From the NCBI GenBank assembly GCA_015039465.1, contig MU130017.1, forward strand, positions 1-64,000: a stretch of 64,000 bases of DNA, written 5' to 3'. Shown in pieces: positions 20,871 to 31,003 of this stretch. Below the pieces are notes generated by a model. The model was not told where the DNA came from, did not search any database, and was given only the letters and a program-made list of their open reading frames with translations. The translations under genes were made by a program, and so were the position numbers. Within the stretch, counting starts at the first letter, position 1; each line of letters opens with the position of its first letter. This DNA comes from Phlegmacium glaucopus (Eukaryota; Basidiomycota; Agaricomycetes; Agaricales; Cortinariaceae).

Positions 20871-21472
20871 CTGCAGCGGCCTCAACCACGTCTTCCTATC
20901 CTGTCTGGGAAGTTGTTCCAGACTCGCACCACATGTTCACATTCCAAAACCAAACATTGTGCAACTCCCTGCCCTGTTCTGTCCCCGGAACTCAATCCTC
21001 ATGGATTTCTTTGACCACCTCTCGGTCTCTGAACCGCTTTCCAAAAAAACATTCCATGTTCATTCCAGCATACAACACCACCTCTTCCGCTCCCTTGTTT
21101 CCCTTTCCGTCCCATTGCCTTTCCATTCGTTTCCTTGTTTCTCCGTTCCCTTCCATGACTTTTCCGTCCTCCGCTTTTTTCTTTTGTTGCCTTACTTTTG
21201 TCCACAAACAAAGTCAAGACGACACTATTTTATATACAAACAAAAATGAAACAAAATAAAGAAGCAACAAGAAAAGAAAATTATATACAATTTGTTTTCT
21301 ACTCTACTGTTTTTTCTACTCCTTCCATCCCTTCCGTCTCCGCTGATACACTGTCAGTACGCTAGGTGCTGTACTAACTGAGGTGTGATGCGGCTCGGGG
21401 CTTCGGTGGCCTAAACACTGAGTCAAGTATATGCAGAAAGGTTCCAACTAAGGTAGGGCGACGAGATATGAG

Positions 21473-21740
21473 ACAAGCGAAACGAGGAGCAATGTAATGA
21501 CAAAAGGGCGACGAAGTAACGAAGTGGCGACGCAGTGACGAAGGGGAGATGCAGCGACGGAGGGGAGACGCAGTGATGAAGGGGAGACGCAGTGACGAAG
21601 GGGAGACGCAGTAACGAAGGGGAGACGCAGTGATGAAGAGGGGGACGCAGTGACAAAGGGGCGACGCAGTGACAAAGGGGCGACGCCGTGACAAAGGGGA
21701 GACGCAGTGACAAAGGGGCGACGCAGTGACGAAGTATAGT
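21473..21740 (-). repeat. 19-bp minisatellite
   Basis: About 13 copies of GGGGAGACGCAGTGACGAA, with GGGGCGACGCAGTGACAAA variants. The period is close to 19 bp, so long frames appear on the minus strand in three phases. These are artefacts of the repeat. Confidence 0.9.
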
Positions 21741-22521
21741 CGCTGTATGGGCGACTCGCAGTAAAACGCAATGAAACGAAGGCGAACGACGAGAGAGACG
21801 ATGACAAGACTTAATTCTATACTCTGGGGAGAGAGGAGAATACTTTCTTATTGTCCTTTGTAACTAAATTACAGGAGGTTTTTATAGTAGGTAGAGGAGA
21901 TCACATGGCTAAGTTGCACATGTGTATCTATAAAACAAATCAAAACGATGAAACAGGAGTCCAAGAGGGACTAGGCAAAATGGGGAGACAAAACATCAGG
22001 GATAGTGGGCGATAAATGAAAGAGGACCGGTCATCGCTCCGAGGACCGGCAGGAGACATGTGGTATAGGGAGGCGATCAAGGAGCGATGGCAAACGTATC
22101 AAAAATAAAGAAAACAACGCGTTTGAGGTAACCGAAGAGAGATAAAAGAATATAAATGATCAGCGACCCAAAATGCCCAATGGTGTTAAGGAACTTCTCG
22201 ATCTGGTGATTGTCGCTGGATAGGAGCGACTGGTAGGGTAGCTACGACGATTTGACACCAAATGATTCGGTGTAGCGTAAGGGGACGTCGGTCTGGGCAG
22301 TGGACATGCCTACGACTCTTAGACGAGTGAGCATTACCAAATATGGAAAAAGCATGACTATACACGTGACCGCTGGTGAAAGGGAGCGAAAGGGAGGCAG
22401 GACGCCTAATGTCGTCCGGGTACTGCCGGAGAAGGGGGCGATCGTACGAGCGAAATATAGCCAAGGCATTTAGGAAGCTTCTGGGACAGTAGAGGCGACG
22501 ACCGAATAGCCAGAGACTTAT
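21741..22521. other. Filler DNA inside the retroelement, unrecognised
   Basis: No convincing ORF. GCGAC-containing words similar to those in the minisatellite continue thinly through the stretch (GGCGATC, GGGCGATC, GGGGGCGATC). It lies where pol should be. Confidence 0.5.
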
Positions 22522-23611
22522 CTATGCAATAAAACAGCAAATAGTCGGTGTAAGAGGCGACGTAGAGCGACGTCGCTGCCAAAAATGCGAAAAACGAAGG
22601 CAGGGAACCAGCATGCTCATCACCGCTCCTCCGTCCTTCCCTCCGTCCGTTCTCTCTGTCTCCGCTCCCAATCCTCTTTCCATCTCTGAATCCTCTGAAT
22701 CGTCCGACCCCTCCGTTTCCTCATCATCCATCTCCTCTTGCTTTTGCATCTCCACCCCCTTGTCCACTCTGTTTCGCTCCTTCTCCTGCTTTTCCTCCCT
22801 CTTTTCCTCCCTCCTCATGCGCACTTCCATCGCCATCCGTATTCCCTCCTGCGTCTCCACCAACTTCCTCAAAATATCTCCAATCATCTCCAGCCCCTCC
22901 GTCAACCTCTCCATCCCGTCCATCTCCTTTTCCTTCGCTTTGCCTTTTCCTTTGTTTCCGGCCTTCTCCGCTGGCATTTCCACGACCATCGTCCTCTTTT
23001 TCCCTCCGACTATGCTGCAGCACTTTTTCAGCTGGTAGCACCTCCAGCACCAGGCCCCCGCGTCTTTCCGTGGCATATAGTGCCTGTGCCCGTACATTGG
23101 GCGCAGGCCAGCCGGTTTTCCTCCATGGTCGGAGTTACTTGCTCCTGTGATTTTTTTTAGTATTGTGTTTCCCTTTTTTTTACCAAATTTGACTTACTTT
23201 CTCGTTTAACTTTCTTTTCTTTGGGACACTGGGTCCCGCTTCCATGCCGTTGTCTTCCGGTTCTTCTTCTACTTCTTCGTCATCTATGTCGATGACCTCC
23301 ACTTCTTTCCTCCTCTGCTCCTCCGCCTTTCAAACCCGCTGCATCTCCAGCAGTTTCCGCTGCTGCTCCTCCCTGCTCTTCCGTTCCGCTTCGACCCTCT
23401 TCCTCTCCGCCTCTACTCATTGTCTCTCTGCCTCCGCCTCCGCCTTCAGTCTCTCCTCCTCCTCGTCTAGCCTCCGGGCTTCCTCAATCTCCGCTTCTTC
23501 CCGCTTCTCCTCCTCCTCCCACTCTTTCTGCCGACGTTCTCGTGCTTCTTTGAGCCTTGCTCGTTGCGCAGCAGGGGGGAGGGAGGAGCCGGCTTTGTTG
23601 TTGGAACTCAT
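22522..23611 (-). pseudogene. Antisense coiled-coil protein with paired CxxCx6C zinc cluster, inside the LTR element
   Basis: Read from 23611 on the minus strand: MSSNNKAGSSLPPAAQRAR, a long charged coiled coil (EEARRLDEEEERLKAEAEAE), a VEVIDIDDEEVEEE acidic stretch, an intron at about 23148-23200 (GTAAGT..ACAG), then CAQCTGTGTIC and CWRCYQLKKCC in another frame, then a second helical and acidic region ending at 22522. The cysteine spacing C-x2-C-x6-C twice suggests a zinc cluster. Two in-frame TGA codons (near 23414 and 23325) and one frameshift between the cysteine halves break it. Similar antisense zinc-cluster ORFs are, as I recall, frequent in mushroom Ty3 elements. The function is unknown. 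Confidence 0.55.
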
Positions 23612-23735
23612 AGTGTTTTTTGTAGAGGATGGTGGTTTAGGAAGTTATCCGAAGTGAAGAATCTCCACCAGTCTCCAATGGTCTTTATACCACACCAACC
23701 TCGCACGGACCATCACATGGCCTCGAGGGTCTCGG

Positions 23736-23752
23736 CCTTGACAGGGAGGTAC
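23736..23752 (+). other. Polypurine tract-like sequence before 3' LTR
   Basis: GACAGGGAGGTAC immediately precedes the TG of the 3' LTR. This is the expected site for plus-strand priming in reverse transcription. Confidence 0.65.
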
Positions 23753-24337
23753 TGTTACATTCCGTCACACGTTACTCTGGTCCGACTCCGTCGGAGTCGT
23801 TTCCGGTAGTCCGTACTCTGTTCCAGTACTTTCCCTTGTCTCCGACTCTACTCCTCCTACATCCAACTCCGAGACTTCTCCGTATCATTCCGACTCTTCC
23901 AACGATATCCCAAACCCCTTACCACACCTTTGTTATAACAACTATTCCTTTGTCATCACTTTCCCATTATCAGTCAGCACTCCAGCCATGGATTATTCAC
24001 CTAAGAATGCAGGACCTTTTCCGGGAGCAGAACGCAGCACTTATATTTATATTCTATATTTCAGTTGCAATTCCTTTTATATTTAAAGTACTTGAACTTG
24101 TATGTTTTCCCTTAGTTCGAATATCAACCTAGTTTCCTCCTCCTAGTCATCCTCTAAGTTCCCGCAACTTCCGGTTCCATTCTGTTCCGTTCTTACTCCG
24201 AAATTAGGACACAAAGGTTTAGGGTAGCACAGCACACACGCTGAGGCTATAGTCCTTTCCCATTCCGTGGTTCTGTTCCGATCCGGTTTTACTCCAACGT
24301 TTTACTCCAACATTTCTCCTTTGTTCTAAACTTAACA
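23753..24337 (+). repeat. 3' LTR
   Basis: 585 bp, TG...CA, partner of 18345-18929. Followed by the target duplication CCATA at 24338-24342. Confidence 0.93.
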
Positions 24338-24364
24338 CCATATTAGTACCCAAATACCCCCCAT

Positions 24365-24419
24365 CCTAGCAGGGATCCCTATCCTTTCCTCTTTGGATCC
24401 CCTGCTAGGTGAGTTTGAT
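24365..24419. repeat. Inverted repeat CCTAG...CTAGG
   Basis: Arms CCTAGCAGGGATCC (24365-24378) and GGATCCCCTGCTAGG (24405-24419) around a 26-bp loop. The outer CCTAG/CTAGG pair recurs in the two modular inserts at 24555 and 25344. TATCCCCTGCTAG near 24450 is a further half-copy. Confidence 0.8.
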
Positions 24420-24554
24420 ATAACCTATTGCTTATAATATTATTAACTTTGTATCCCCTGCTAGTCTGATTAAGTCAGTACCACAGTTGCCCTAACAGTG
24501 TGGTGCTGATGTCCTCTGTCATCAGCTCAAATCCACCTACAGCACTGTTGGATT

Positions 24555-24777
24555 CCTAGAATACGAAGCTCAGTTGTTTGCTAGGCAAACGACTAAGTAT
24601 TTATTAATACTACACACCTAGAATACGAAGCTAGGTAAAAGATAATAAGAGACTGTAATAATGAAGAATATGAAGCTATGCTCACCTCAGTTGTTTGCTA
24701 GGCAAACGACTGAGTGAGCTCATTTTGACTACATGGTTTATATACAAAATGAGCAGGCACATTCTGTTTGTGCCTGC
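24555..24777. mobile_element. Palindromic modular insert A
   Basis: Layout: CCTAG-X-CTCAG-Y-ACTAAG (24555-24597), CCTAG-X-CTAGG (24617-24635), then CCTCAG-Y-ACTGAG (24685-24714), where X is AATACGAAG and Y is TTGTTTGCTAGGCAAACG, itself a hairpin. Further inverted pairs follow: CTCATTTTG/CAAAATGAG around 24719-24754 and AGCAGGCACA/TGTGCCTGCT around 24752-24778. No protein is encoded. The true ends and any target duplication were not resolved. It is called mobile because insert B repeats the design. Confidence 0.6.
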
Positions 24778-25343
24778 TAATAGTTAGACTATGAATAGAC
24801 AATAAAACGAGACATAAAAGGTAAGGAAAATAAGAGCACAATGCTCGTGAAAACGAAAGTATATTGGCGGCAGTGTGGAATGCACCGCAGGCCATTGCGA
24901 ACAAAAGGAACAGTAGTGATAGAGATAAAATCATACGTATTTATGGTAAACGACGGTGTTTCCGTATTGGGCACTTATGGGTTTTGTAGCGTATTTGCTC
25001 GTCGTATCCCAATAAGCACTATTCAAAAGTACCAGGAAACATCAGGAGTGCATTGGGATAATGCAACTGGTGCAAGTATTCAAACTGATGCAGAGGCTAA
25101 TGTCTGGAAGGAGTATATAAAAATCAAGGTGCACTATCAATTTATATTATGATATTTTATTTGCACTGATAGATTTATCAGTCCAATGCTGCACTATGGC
25201 CATTTCACAAGAAGGGTGATATTACCTATTGCTGGTGCCAAAGGGAGGCAAGTTTTTGCCACATCAACTGCTGCATCATCATCACAGATGACAAATAATA
25301 TGGAACTGAGTGATGAGGATGGTGAAAGATGTTAAATATAAAC

Positions 25344-25514
25344 CCTAGATGATGATGTGACAATACTCAGTCACTTGATATAATGACTAATATTTTAGTC
25401 TACCATACCTAGATGATGATGTGACAATACTAGGTACAGTAAGTGTAAGTAAATGAAGTAGGTAGAAGATGAAATAAGGCAGCGTACCTCAGTCACTTGA
25501 TATAACAACTGAGG
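25344..25514. mobile_element. Palindromic modular insert B
   Basis: Same layout as insert A with different cores: CCTAG-X-CTCAG-Y-ACTAA (25344-25390), CCTAG-X-CTAGG (25408-25434), CCTCAG-Y-ACTGAGG (25487-25514). Here X is ATGATGATGTGACAATA and Y is TCACTTGATATAACA (TCACTTGATATAATG in the first copy). A TGTGGC/GCCACA hairpin follows near 25573-25590. It lies between exons of the Myb/SANT-like pseudogene. Confidence 0.6.
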
Positions 25515-26000
25515 TGCGTCTATGGGACAGTAAGGTATTTATATGAGTAGTGGTACAATGGAGGTGGCCTATCTGTGGCACATTAGCCACATAACCATTC
25601 TTGTTCATGGTGGCCTTCATATTCTTAACAAAAGAGAGGAGTCATTTTATGGTGGGACAACACCTGCTGCAATCAGGAGGGCAAGTGAGACTGATAATAT
25701 GGAGATTGACACAATTGAAGATGGAAGTGCAACTGTCTGGCAGAATTCAACCCAATCCATCCATAAATGCAAACTCAATTACATCCTTGATGATGATGCC
25801 ATGTATAGCAATGCTCTTAACCCACCCAGCAGCAGCTCACTGGCTTCCTCAGAACATCCAGGAAAACATCAAAATCTTCTCAATCAACAAGGGCATCTCA
25901 ACAAACTGCCATCAAACCTTCACTGAGAGTTAACAAAATGACCAATGTGCTTGCTATGCATGGTATACAAGGCACTATAAACCATCTAATTACAGTATTG

Positions 26001-27100
26001 GATCTACTTTAAATTATCTCAGAGATTAGATGTCAGCCATTCCCATATATGGACATCTTATCTCAGAGATTAGATAGGGTATAGGGAAAATTCAGCCTCC
26101 ACTGATGGCGAAATTGGAAACAAGGTCTGAAACCTCAGACCTGACCCACGCACATCATCTGAACAAGCACCGATATGTAGTGGGGAGGGACTGTATCAGC
26201 ATTTGAATCGAGCCTCAAAAAGTTGAAGGTCAGGCTTTTCTCCCATAATCTGCAACAATTGATTCGACCTGTGGGCTCACTCGCGACGAGGGCTTCTCCT
26301 TCTTTGCTCTCTTATTTGTCTGTTAGTCCTGCCTTCTCACCATATCCCCTTCTACAATCGCTTCCATTCATTAATTTACTGGAAAATTTCTATGGGATAT
26401 CGGCCGACAAGAGAGCTTCGACTGTAATACAACAGGCCGTGCGTTATTCACTGGAGACAGCTCGAATGGAAGCCGCCTCCCCTTCGATGTACTGGTCTTA
26501 TATGGATTAGCACCCGCTGGTTTGAAAGAGCCGATTAATTTACAACAAGAACAGGCTTGAAACTTCATCGGACAGAAGCAAAGTCATACCAGGAACCTAC
26601 TTGAATGGAAGTCGAGTCAAGAGGGCAAGATCCTTGGGGCTGACCAAGAGTGGATCATACCTCAAAGATAGGCTTACTTGTCGGTCATGGGAGCGGTATA
26701 AAAAGGAGCGGCGGGTTTGGGAAACGGGAGGTGGTCGCTGATCGACGTGATGTAGAGGAGGGGATTTGGGGGGGGGAAGGTCACATTAGGCCAGCAGGAA
26801 TTCAATGGCCTGGTAGTGTTGAAATGAACCAGTACGTGTTCAGCCCAAAGTGCAAGCACCTGTTCTCCTCACCGATGGCCGGACGTTAGAAACTCAAGTT
26901 AGCACTATGAAAATGAAATGTCATTTCATGAAATATTCCAAGAATCCCTATCGTAAAAAATTCCATAATGGCAGCCTATATTGAAGCTATTATTTTCTTC
27001 CCCCAAGTTCCATGACCTGGTCCAAAGGTGCGGCCAATAAAAAGCATGCAATAACTCCTTGTTCATCCACTTGACAGAATATCCATCAAGGTATTTTTTT
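26001..27100. other. Spacer without supported gene
   Basis: Contains a direct repeat TTATCTCAGAGATTAGAT (near 26013 and 26060) and a G10 run near 26769. ORFs up to 95 codons (for example 26223-26510) have no recognisable domain, and no splice chain joins them. Confidence 0.4.
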
Positions 27101-27160
27101 CATCGCCTTTCGTCGAATCATGGCTTATTACCTCGTAGTTTGCAATCTGCCCTAGTCATC

Positions 27161-27860
27161 ATGTTATTGTCTTATGTTACCTTACTATCGTTTCTCCCCA
27201 GCATGACCTCGTTTGTCCATGCCTCGCCGGTACTTGACATCAAGCGATCTATCGAAACATCGGGGTGCTTCCAACCTAAACTCACGGATAACCCACCTTG
27301 GAGTACAGTTGATGAGATGGAAATGTACCTACCCGATGACGACAGGATCTCGTATTTCTGGAGTGGAGGAGTTGGCAAATCGCAGGCTTTGACTATAGCA
27401 GAGAAATGCGCGGGAGAAGCAGGTGTTAATGGTGCTACAATCGGCATGGCCATGTGTAAGGCCGGGACGCAATTCGTCATGCCCTCCGATGCCGCCGACA
27501 AGGTTAGCGCCGAGGCCCGTCAAAGATGGGAAGATGCGTCCCAAGTTTTCGCCAGCTACGCAAGGAACGTCGCGTACACAGCGACTGGAAACTCTTCTGT
27601 CGCTAGTGTTTGGTTCCGGGTCGAACTTCCTGAGCTTAGGAAAAATGGCGAAGTGAACGCTATCATTCAGCTCTCAGAAGATTGCGGCCACCTGTGTCAT
27701 TGGTACTGCTCTGGCAGTGACAACCCTGATTGCAAAGTTCGTCTCCTTTTTTTTCACGTCCTCTTTTTATATCTAGCCTGATGGAATCTTCCGACAGGAC
27801 CTTAAGCCATGTTTAATAGAAACTGAAGCTCCATCCTCAGTCACAAATGGTAGCTCTTAA
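27161..27860 (+). CDS. Secreted protein of unknown function
   Basis: I chose the ATG at 27161 because the first residues then form a signal peptide (MLLSYVTLLSFLPSMTSFVHA) followed by a Kex2-like KR. Exon 1 ends at 27736 (GTTCGT donor). Exon 2 (27798-27860) continues in phase as DLKPCLIETEAPSS to the stop, giving about 212 residues. The mature protein has YFWSGGVG near residue 65, a motif I associate with a group of fungal secreted proteins of unknown role, and a cysteine-rich CGHLCHWYC segment near 175. It acts presumably outside the cell. The gene is convergent with the GMC oxidoreductase. A truncated copy lies at 7294-7693. Confidence 0.75.
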
Positions 27861-28437
27861 GTTTTCCATGCCAATCACGTTCAAGATTATTCCAATTATC
27901 CGAGTCATATCGCTGCACATGGCTTGTAGTAGCGATATTCGATTTATGTAAACACAACGATTTGAGTGTCAAGGGTCCAAACAGGTGAAATGTGGAATAT
28001 ACTTGACTTTCTCCTAATTCTCCTGATTCGGATAAAAACAGTAGTGCTCAGGCTAGGCCATAGCCGAACGCTCATAGTTTTTTTTTCGCAAGTCGACGCG
28101 AAATGCGAGTAATTAATGCCTTTTCAGTTCCAAAGAAAACTGCTTTTTTCATACTGGTATCATAGAAACAAAGGAATGATAGACCCTTGGGGCCATTATC
28201 TCAAAAACAAGGCTATAGAACATTACGATGTCGTAAACGACAGATTTGAAGCAAACACATTCCTTCACTACAACAAAAAAGGTTAAAGTGGATTACAGTT
28301 CGAAGAACCAAACATAAATGGAAGTTGAAAACAACAAACAACAAAAAAAAAGTAGCGTACAAAGTCTTTAAACGAAAGGGCGATAGTTTGGAAAGCATAT
28401 ATGTCCGTGTTGAAATAGTTCATGAGCAAAGGAGGGG

Positions 28438-31003
28438 TTAAATACAGCGAACCATTGCTCCTTGATGGGAAGCCTTGATTAGGTCTGCAGCTTTTTCGGC
28501 GACTCCATACAACGTAGCAGACAAATGAGCGCTGACTTGCAAAGGAAGCACCGATGCATCAACGACACGGACATTGGCCGTATCATACACCTTAAGTTGC
28601 GAATCAACAACACCTGGAAAATAAAAGAGAGTGTAGAGAGGGGAACCCGTTAGAGAAAGATTAGGTTCTCGATGGTGCGCGTTTGACAAACCTCCAAGGC
28701 TACGTTTCATCATGGCAGCAGTTCCAATAGGATGTGCAACCGAGACGAATGAAGATCGAATCCAACTCTTCCAGTCTGCGTCCGAACCACGGTTGGCGTT
28801 ATCAGGGACTTGGCTGCCGGGCGATGTTTCCCCGGTAGATAGAGAGCTTGAGCATAATGACACGTCAGTTCTTAACAGCCGAAGCTCAATTTGTGCGGAC
28901 GACCTACCCCAATGGGGCCGTGCTGAGCATCTTCCTCGTCAAACGAGCAGCTGCCACTTGGATATCAAGATCGACGTCAATACTGAAATAGTTGACCTTG
29001 ACCGTAGGGTTTTGGAATGGATCGGTACTCTAAATAAACCAGGAGTAAGTATCCAGTAAGGGAATTGGAACTAAGAAGGACTTACAGATATCTGGACAGT
29101 ACCTCGACTGAAAGGGAGGAGATTCCAAACCAATACGCCCAGCGTGCTATATATAACCCACATCATCAGCTCAAATGTACGATAATGATATTTAGTTAGA
29201 CTACTTGCTCAGGGAAGCCAGTATCGGAAAACATTTCGGCAACAGGGGCTATTGAAAGTATTAGTAGAGGCTAATGAGATCACACGGGCGAGACAAACCG
29301 TTGTTGTTAGTGATAAGATTTGCTTGAACCTGGAAAATCTGTTGCAAAGCTCCAGCAGATAGACCCGAGCCAGCTTGAGAGGCTGCCCAAGTCGCGATTG
29401 ATGATTGTATACGGGCAGCTGTCGCATTTCCTTGGGAGCCAAATAACTGATACAGATTCGGGAAGGCAATCGCGTCAGAGGGACCTGACCCTCCTACGTC
29501 AAATCCATTTCCTCCAGCACCGAGGGTACTCATTGTCTAAGTATCACGAACAATGAGAAAGATGGATAACATCGGAAAGAATGATACGCACTTGTTCTTG
29601 CAGGTTCTTTCCGACCGTCTTGAGATCAAGAAGAGTATTTATCCCGAGAGGACCAAGAACAGTCGAGTCTCCAATACCAGAATGTTGGAGGAGAGCAGGA
29701 GTCTGATATATAATCGACAATAAGAATCCTGAAACTCATACTTGTTGAGAAACAGACCTGAATGGCGCCAGCAGCGACGATAACTTCTCTTCGGGCTGAA
29801 GCAGTGTACCGCGTGGAACCACCACTTGCAGGCGCAAATTCGATACCAGAAGCCGTCAAGGGAACACTCCCAGCAATCCAAGTAATTTTAGTAACCTAGA
29901 AGACGTGTTAATTGTCGATTACAAGTAGATTGAACAGGTCTTGAACGCACGAGATGCGTCGTTAGTGTCAACCAATTTGTGCGTTGAGCCTCCACTGGGG
30001 TCAGATAAGCCGTAGCTGATGAGGAACGATGATCGTTGTCGTGCCAATTGATCGTCTACAAAGGCAAAATTTAGAATGAAAGATTATTATTCAGACAAAA
30101 CCGTGAGACTCGCCAGAGGAGTTATAGAAACGCAGTTAGGAGTTCCACCATTAAGATCCTTGAAATGGCTTATTCCAGTAAGTCCAACGATTGTGTCGAC
30201 AAATGCTGTTTGTTGTGGTCCTCCATACATGAGGTCAGGGTAGGTCACTTGCACCGGACCCGAAAATCCGTGGTAAGAGGCGATTGACTGCGCTCCTTTG
30301 GCGGCTTGTTGACTATTAGGAGCTGAAAAGGTTTCCGACTGAAAAGTATCAATGATCAGGTCTCGAATGGAAAAATGGGGAAAAAAACACAGATACTTTT
30401 TTCATGTAGCTCCAGACACCTTGCCAGTTCCAGCCTACACTTGCTTCCGAGGTTTCCAGTAAAGACGACCATGCATCGTATTGCGCGTTCAATCCACGCG
30501 TATAAGCAGCACCATTGATAGAACCTTGTCATGGATCTACCGATTTAGGATGTCATGAACGGATCTAATGAGATGAAGTACTTACTGCTGCCTCCCAATG
30601 TCTTCCCACTATACAAGTGTTGAAATCACTATGAAAGGGACAAAAAAAGAAAAGAAAATCTGGCTTACCCAAGTATGGACCGTCCCTGGTCGGCTGGCCA
30701 AGACCAAGCTATTTCAGAGCCAAAGGCCTGGCCGTAATTGTAGATGTCGAATACACGAGGGTCGTTCCTATTGTCTGCACCAACTTCAACGAGCAACACA
30801 GTAACTGTTGGATCTTCTGTCAATCTAGACGCCACAGTCGTTCCTGCCAGTCCCGCGCCAACCACTATGTAGTCGAATGTTTGTCCATTGGCAGTAGAGG
30901 GATCCGTTGTAACCCCTGAACCCGTGCGCTTCATTAGTTTCGGTGAAGCAGACACGCCAGCGAGGGGAAGGCCCAAAGCAAGGAGCTTAAACAAGACAAG
31001 CAT
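28438..31003 (-). CDS. Secreted GMC (FAD-dependent) oxidoreductase, AA3_2-like
   Basis: Start at 31003 gives a signal peptide ([20 protein letters not shown]), then the FAD dinucleotide motif [19 protein letters not shown]. About a dozen short introns split the rest. Spliced exons read [17 protein letters not shown] (GMC signature 1), [24 protein letters not shown] (signature 2), FSRGTVQI, then [12 protein letters not shown] and [23 protein letters not shown] at the end. The His in AHPIGTAA and the His in SAHL are the expected active-site pair. The family oxidises aryl alcohols or sugars and feeds electrons to O2 or quinones in lignocellulose decay. The exact substrate cannot be told. The frame appears intact. 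Part of it is copied at 8188-8872. Confidence 0.88.

Larger units (their letters stand above)
18345..24337 (+). mobile_element. Non-autonomous Ty3-type LTR retrotransposon, 5,993 bp
   Basis: Two 585-bp LTRs begin TGTTACATTCC and end CTTAACA, flanked by the 5-bp duplication CCATA (18340-18344 and 24338-24342). The inside holds an intact gag ORF and a protease-like scrap near 20500-20650. A reading-frame survey shows no reverse transcriptase, RNase H or integrase motifs. Instead there is a minisatellite, about 0.75 kb of unknown DNA and an antisense zinc-cluster gene. It would need pol supplied in trans. It is inserted inside the Myb/SANT-like gene. Confidence 0.9.
17806..26000 (+). pseudogene. 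Myb/SANT-like DNA-binding protein gene, interrupted by mobile elements
   Basis: Exon 1 (17806-18006) encodes RAQWSDQEITGMDYLYEH...FNAAADSI...GPPKTGKMCKTKWQS and ends at GTAAGT. This is the Myb/SANT-like domain linked to PIF/Harbinger-type transposons and abundant in Agaricomycetes. The matching continuation, YQETSGVHWDNATGAS...AEANVWKEYIKIK, lies at about 25010-25128, 7 kb away. Further pieces are NAALWPFHKKG at 25185, then AGAKGRQVF in a shifted frame. The usual end with MHGIQGTINHL is at 25938-25990. The LTR retrotransposon and two palindromic inserts sit between these parts. Frame breaks in the later exons suggest it no longer codes. Confidence 0.65.

Noticed and set aside
21374..21807. 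Three minus-strand ORFs of 96-119 codons
   Set aside because: Products of a 19-bp minisatellite; since 19 is not a multiple of 3 each repeat cycles through phases and stays open.
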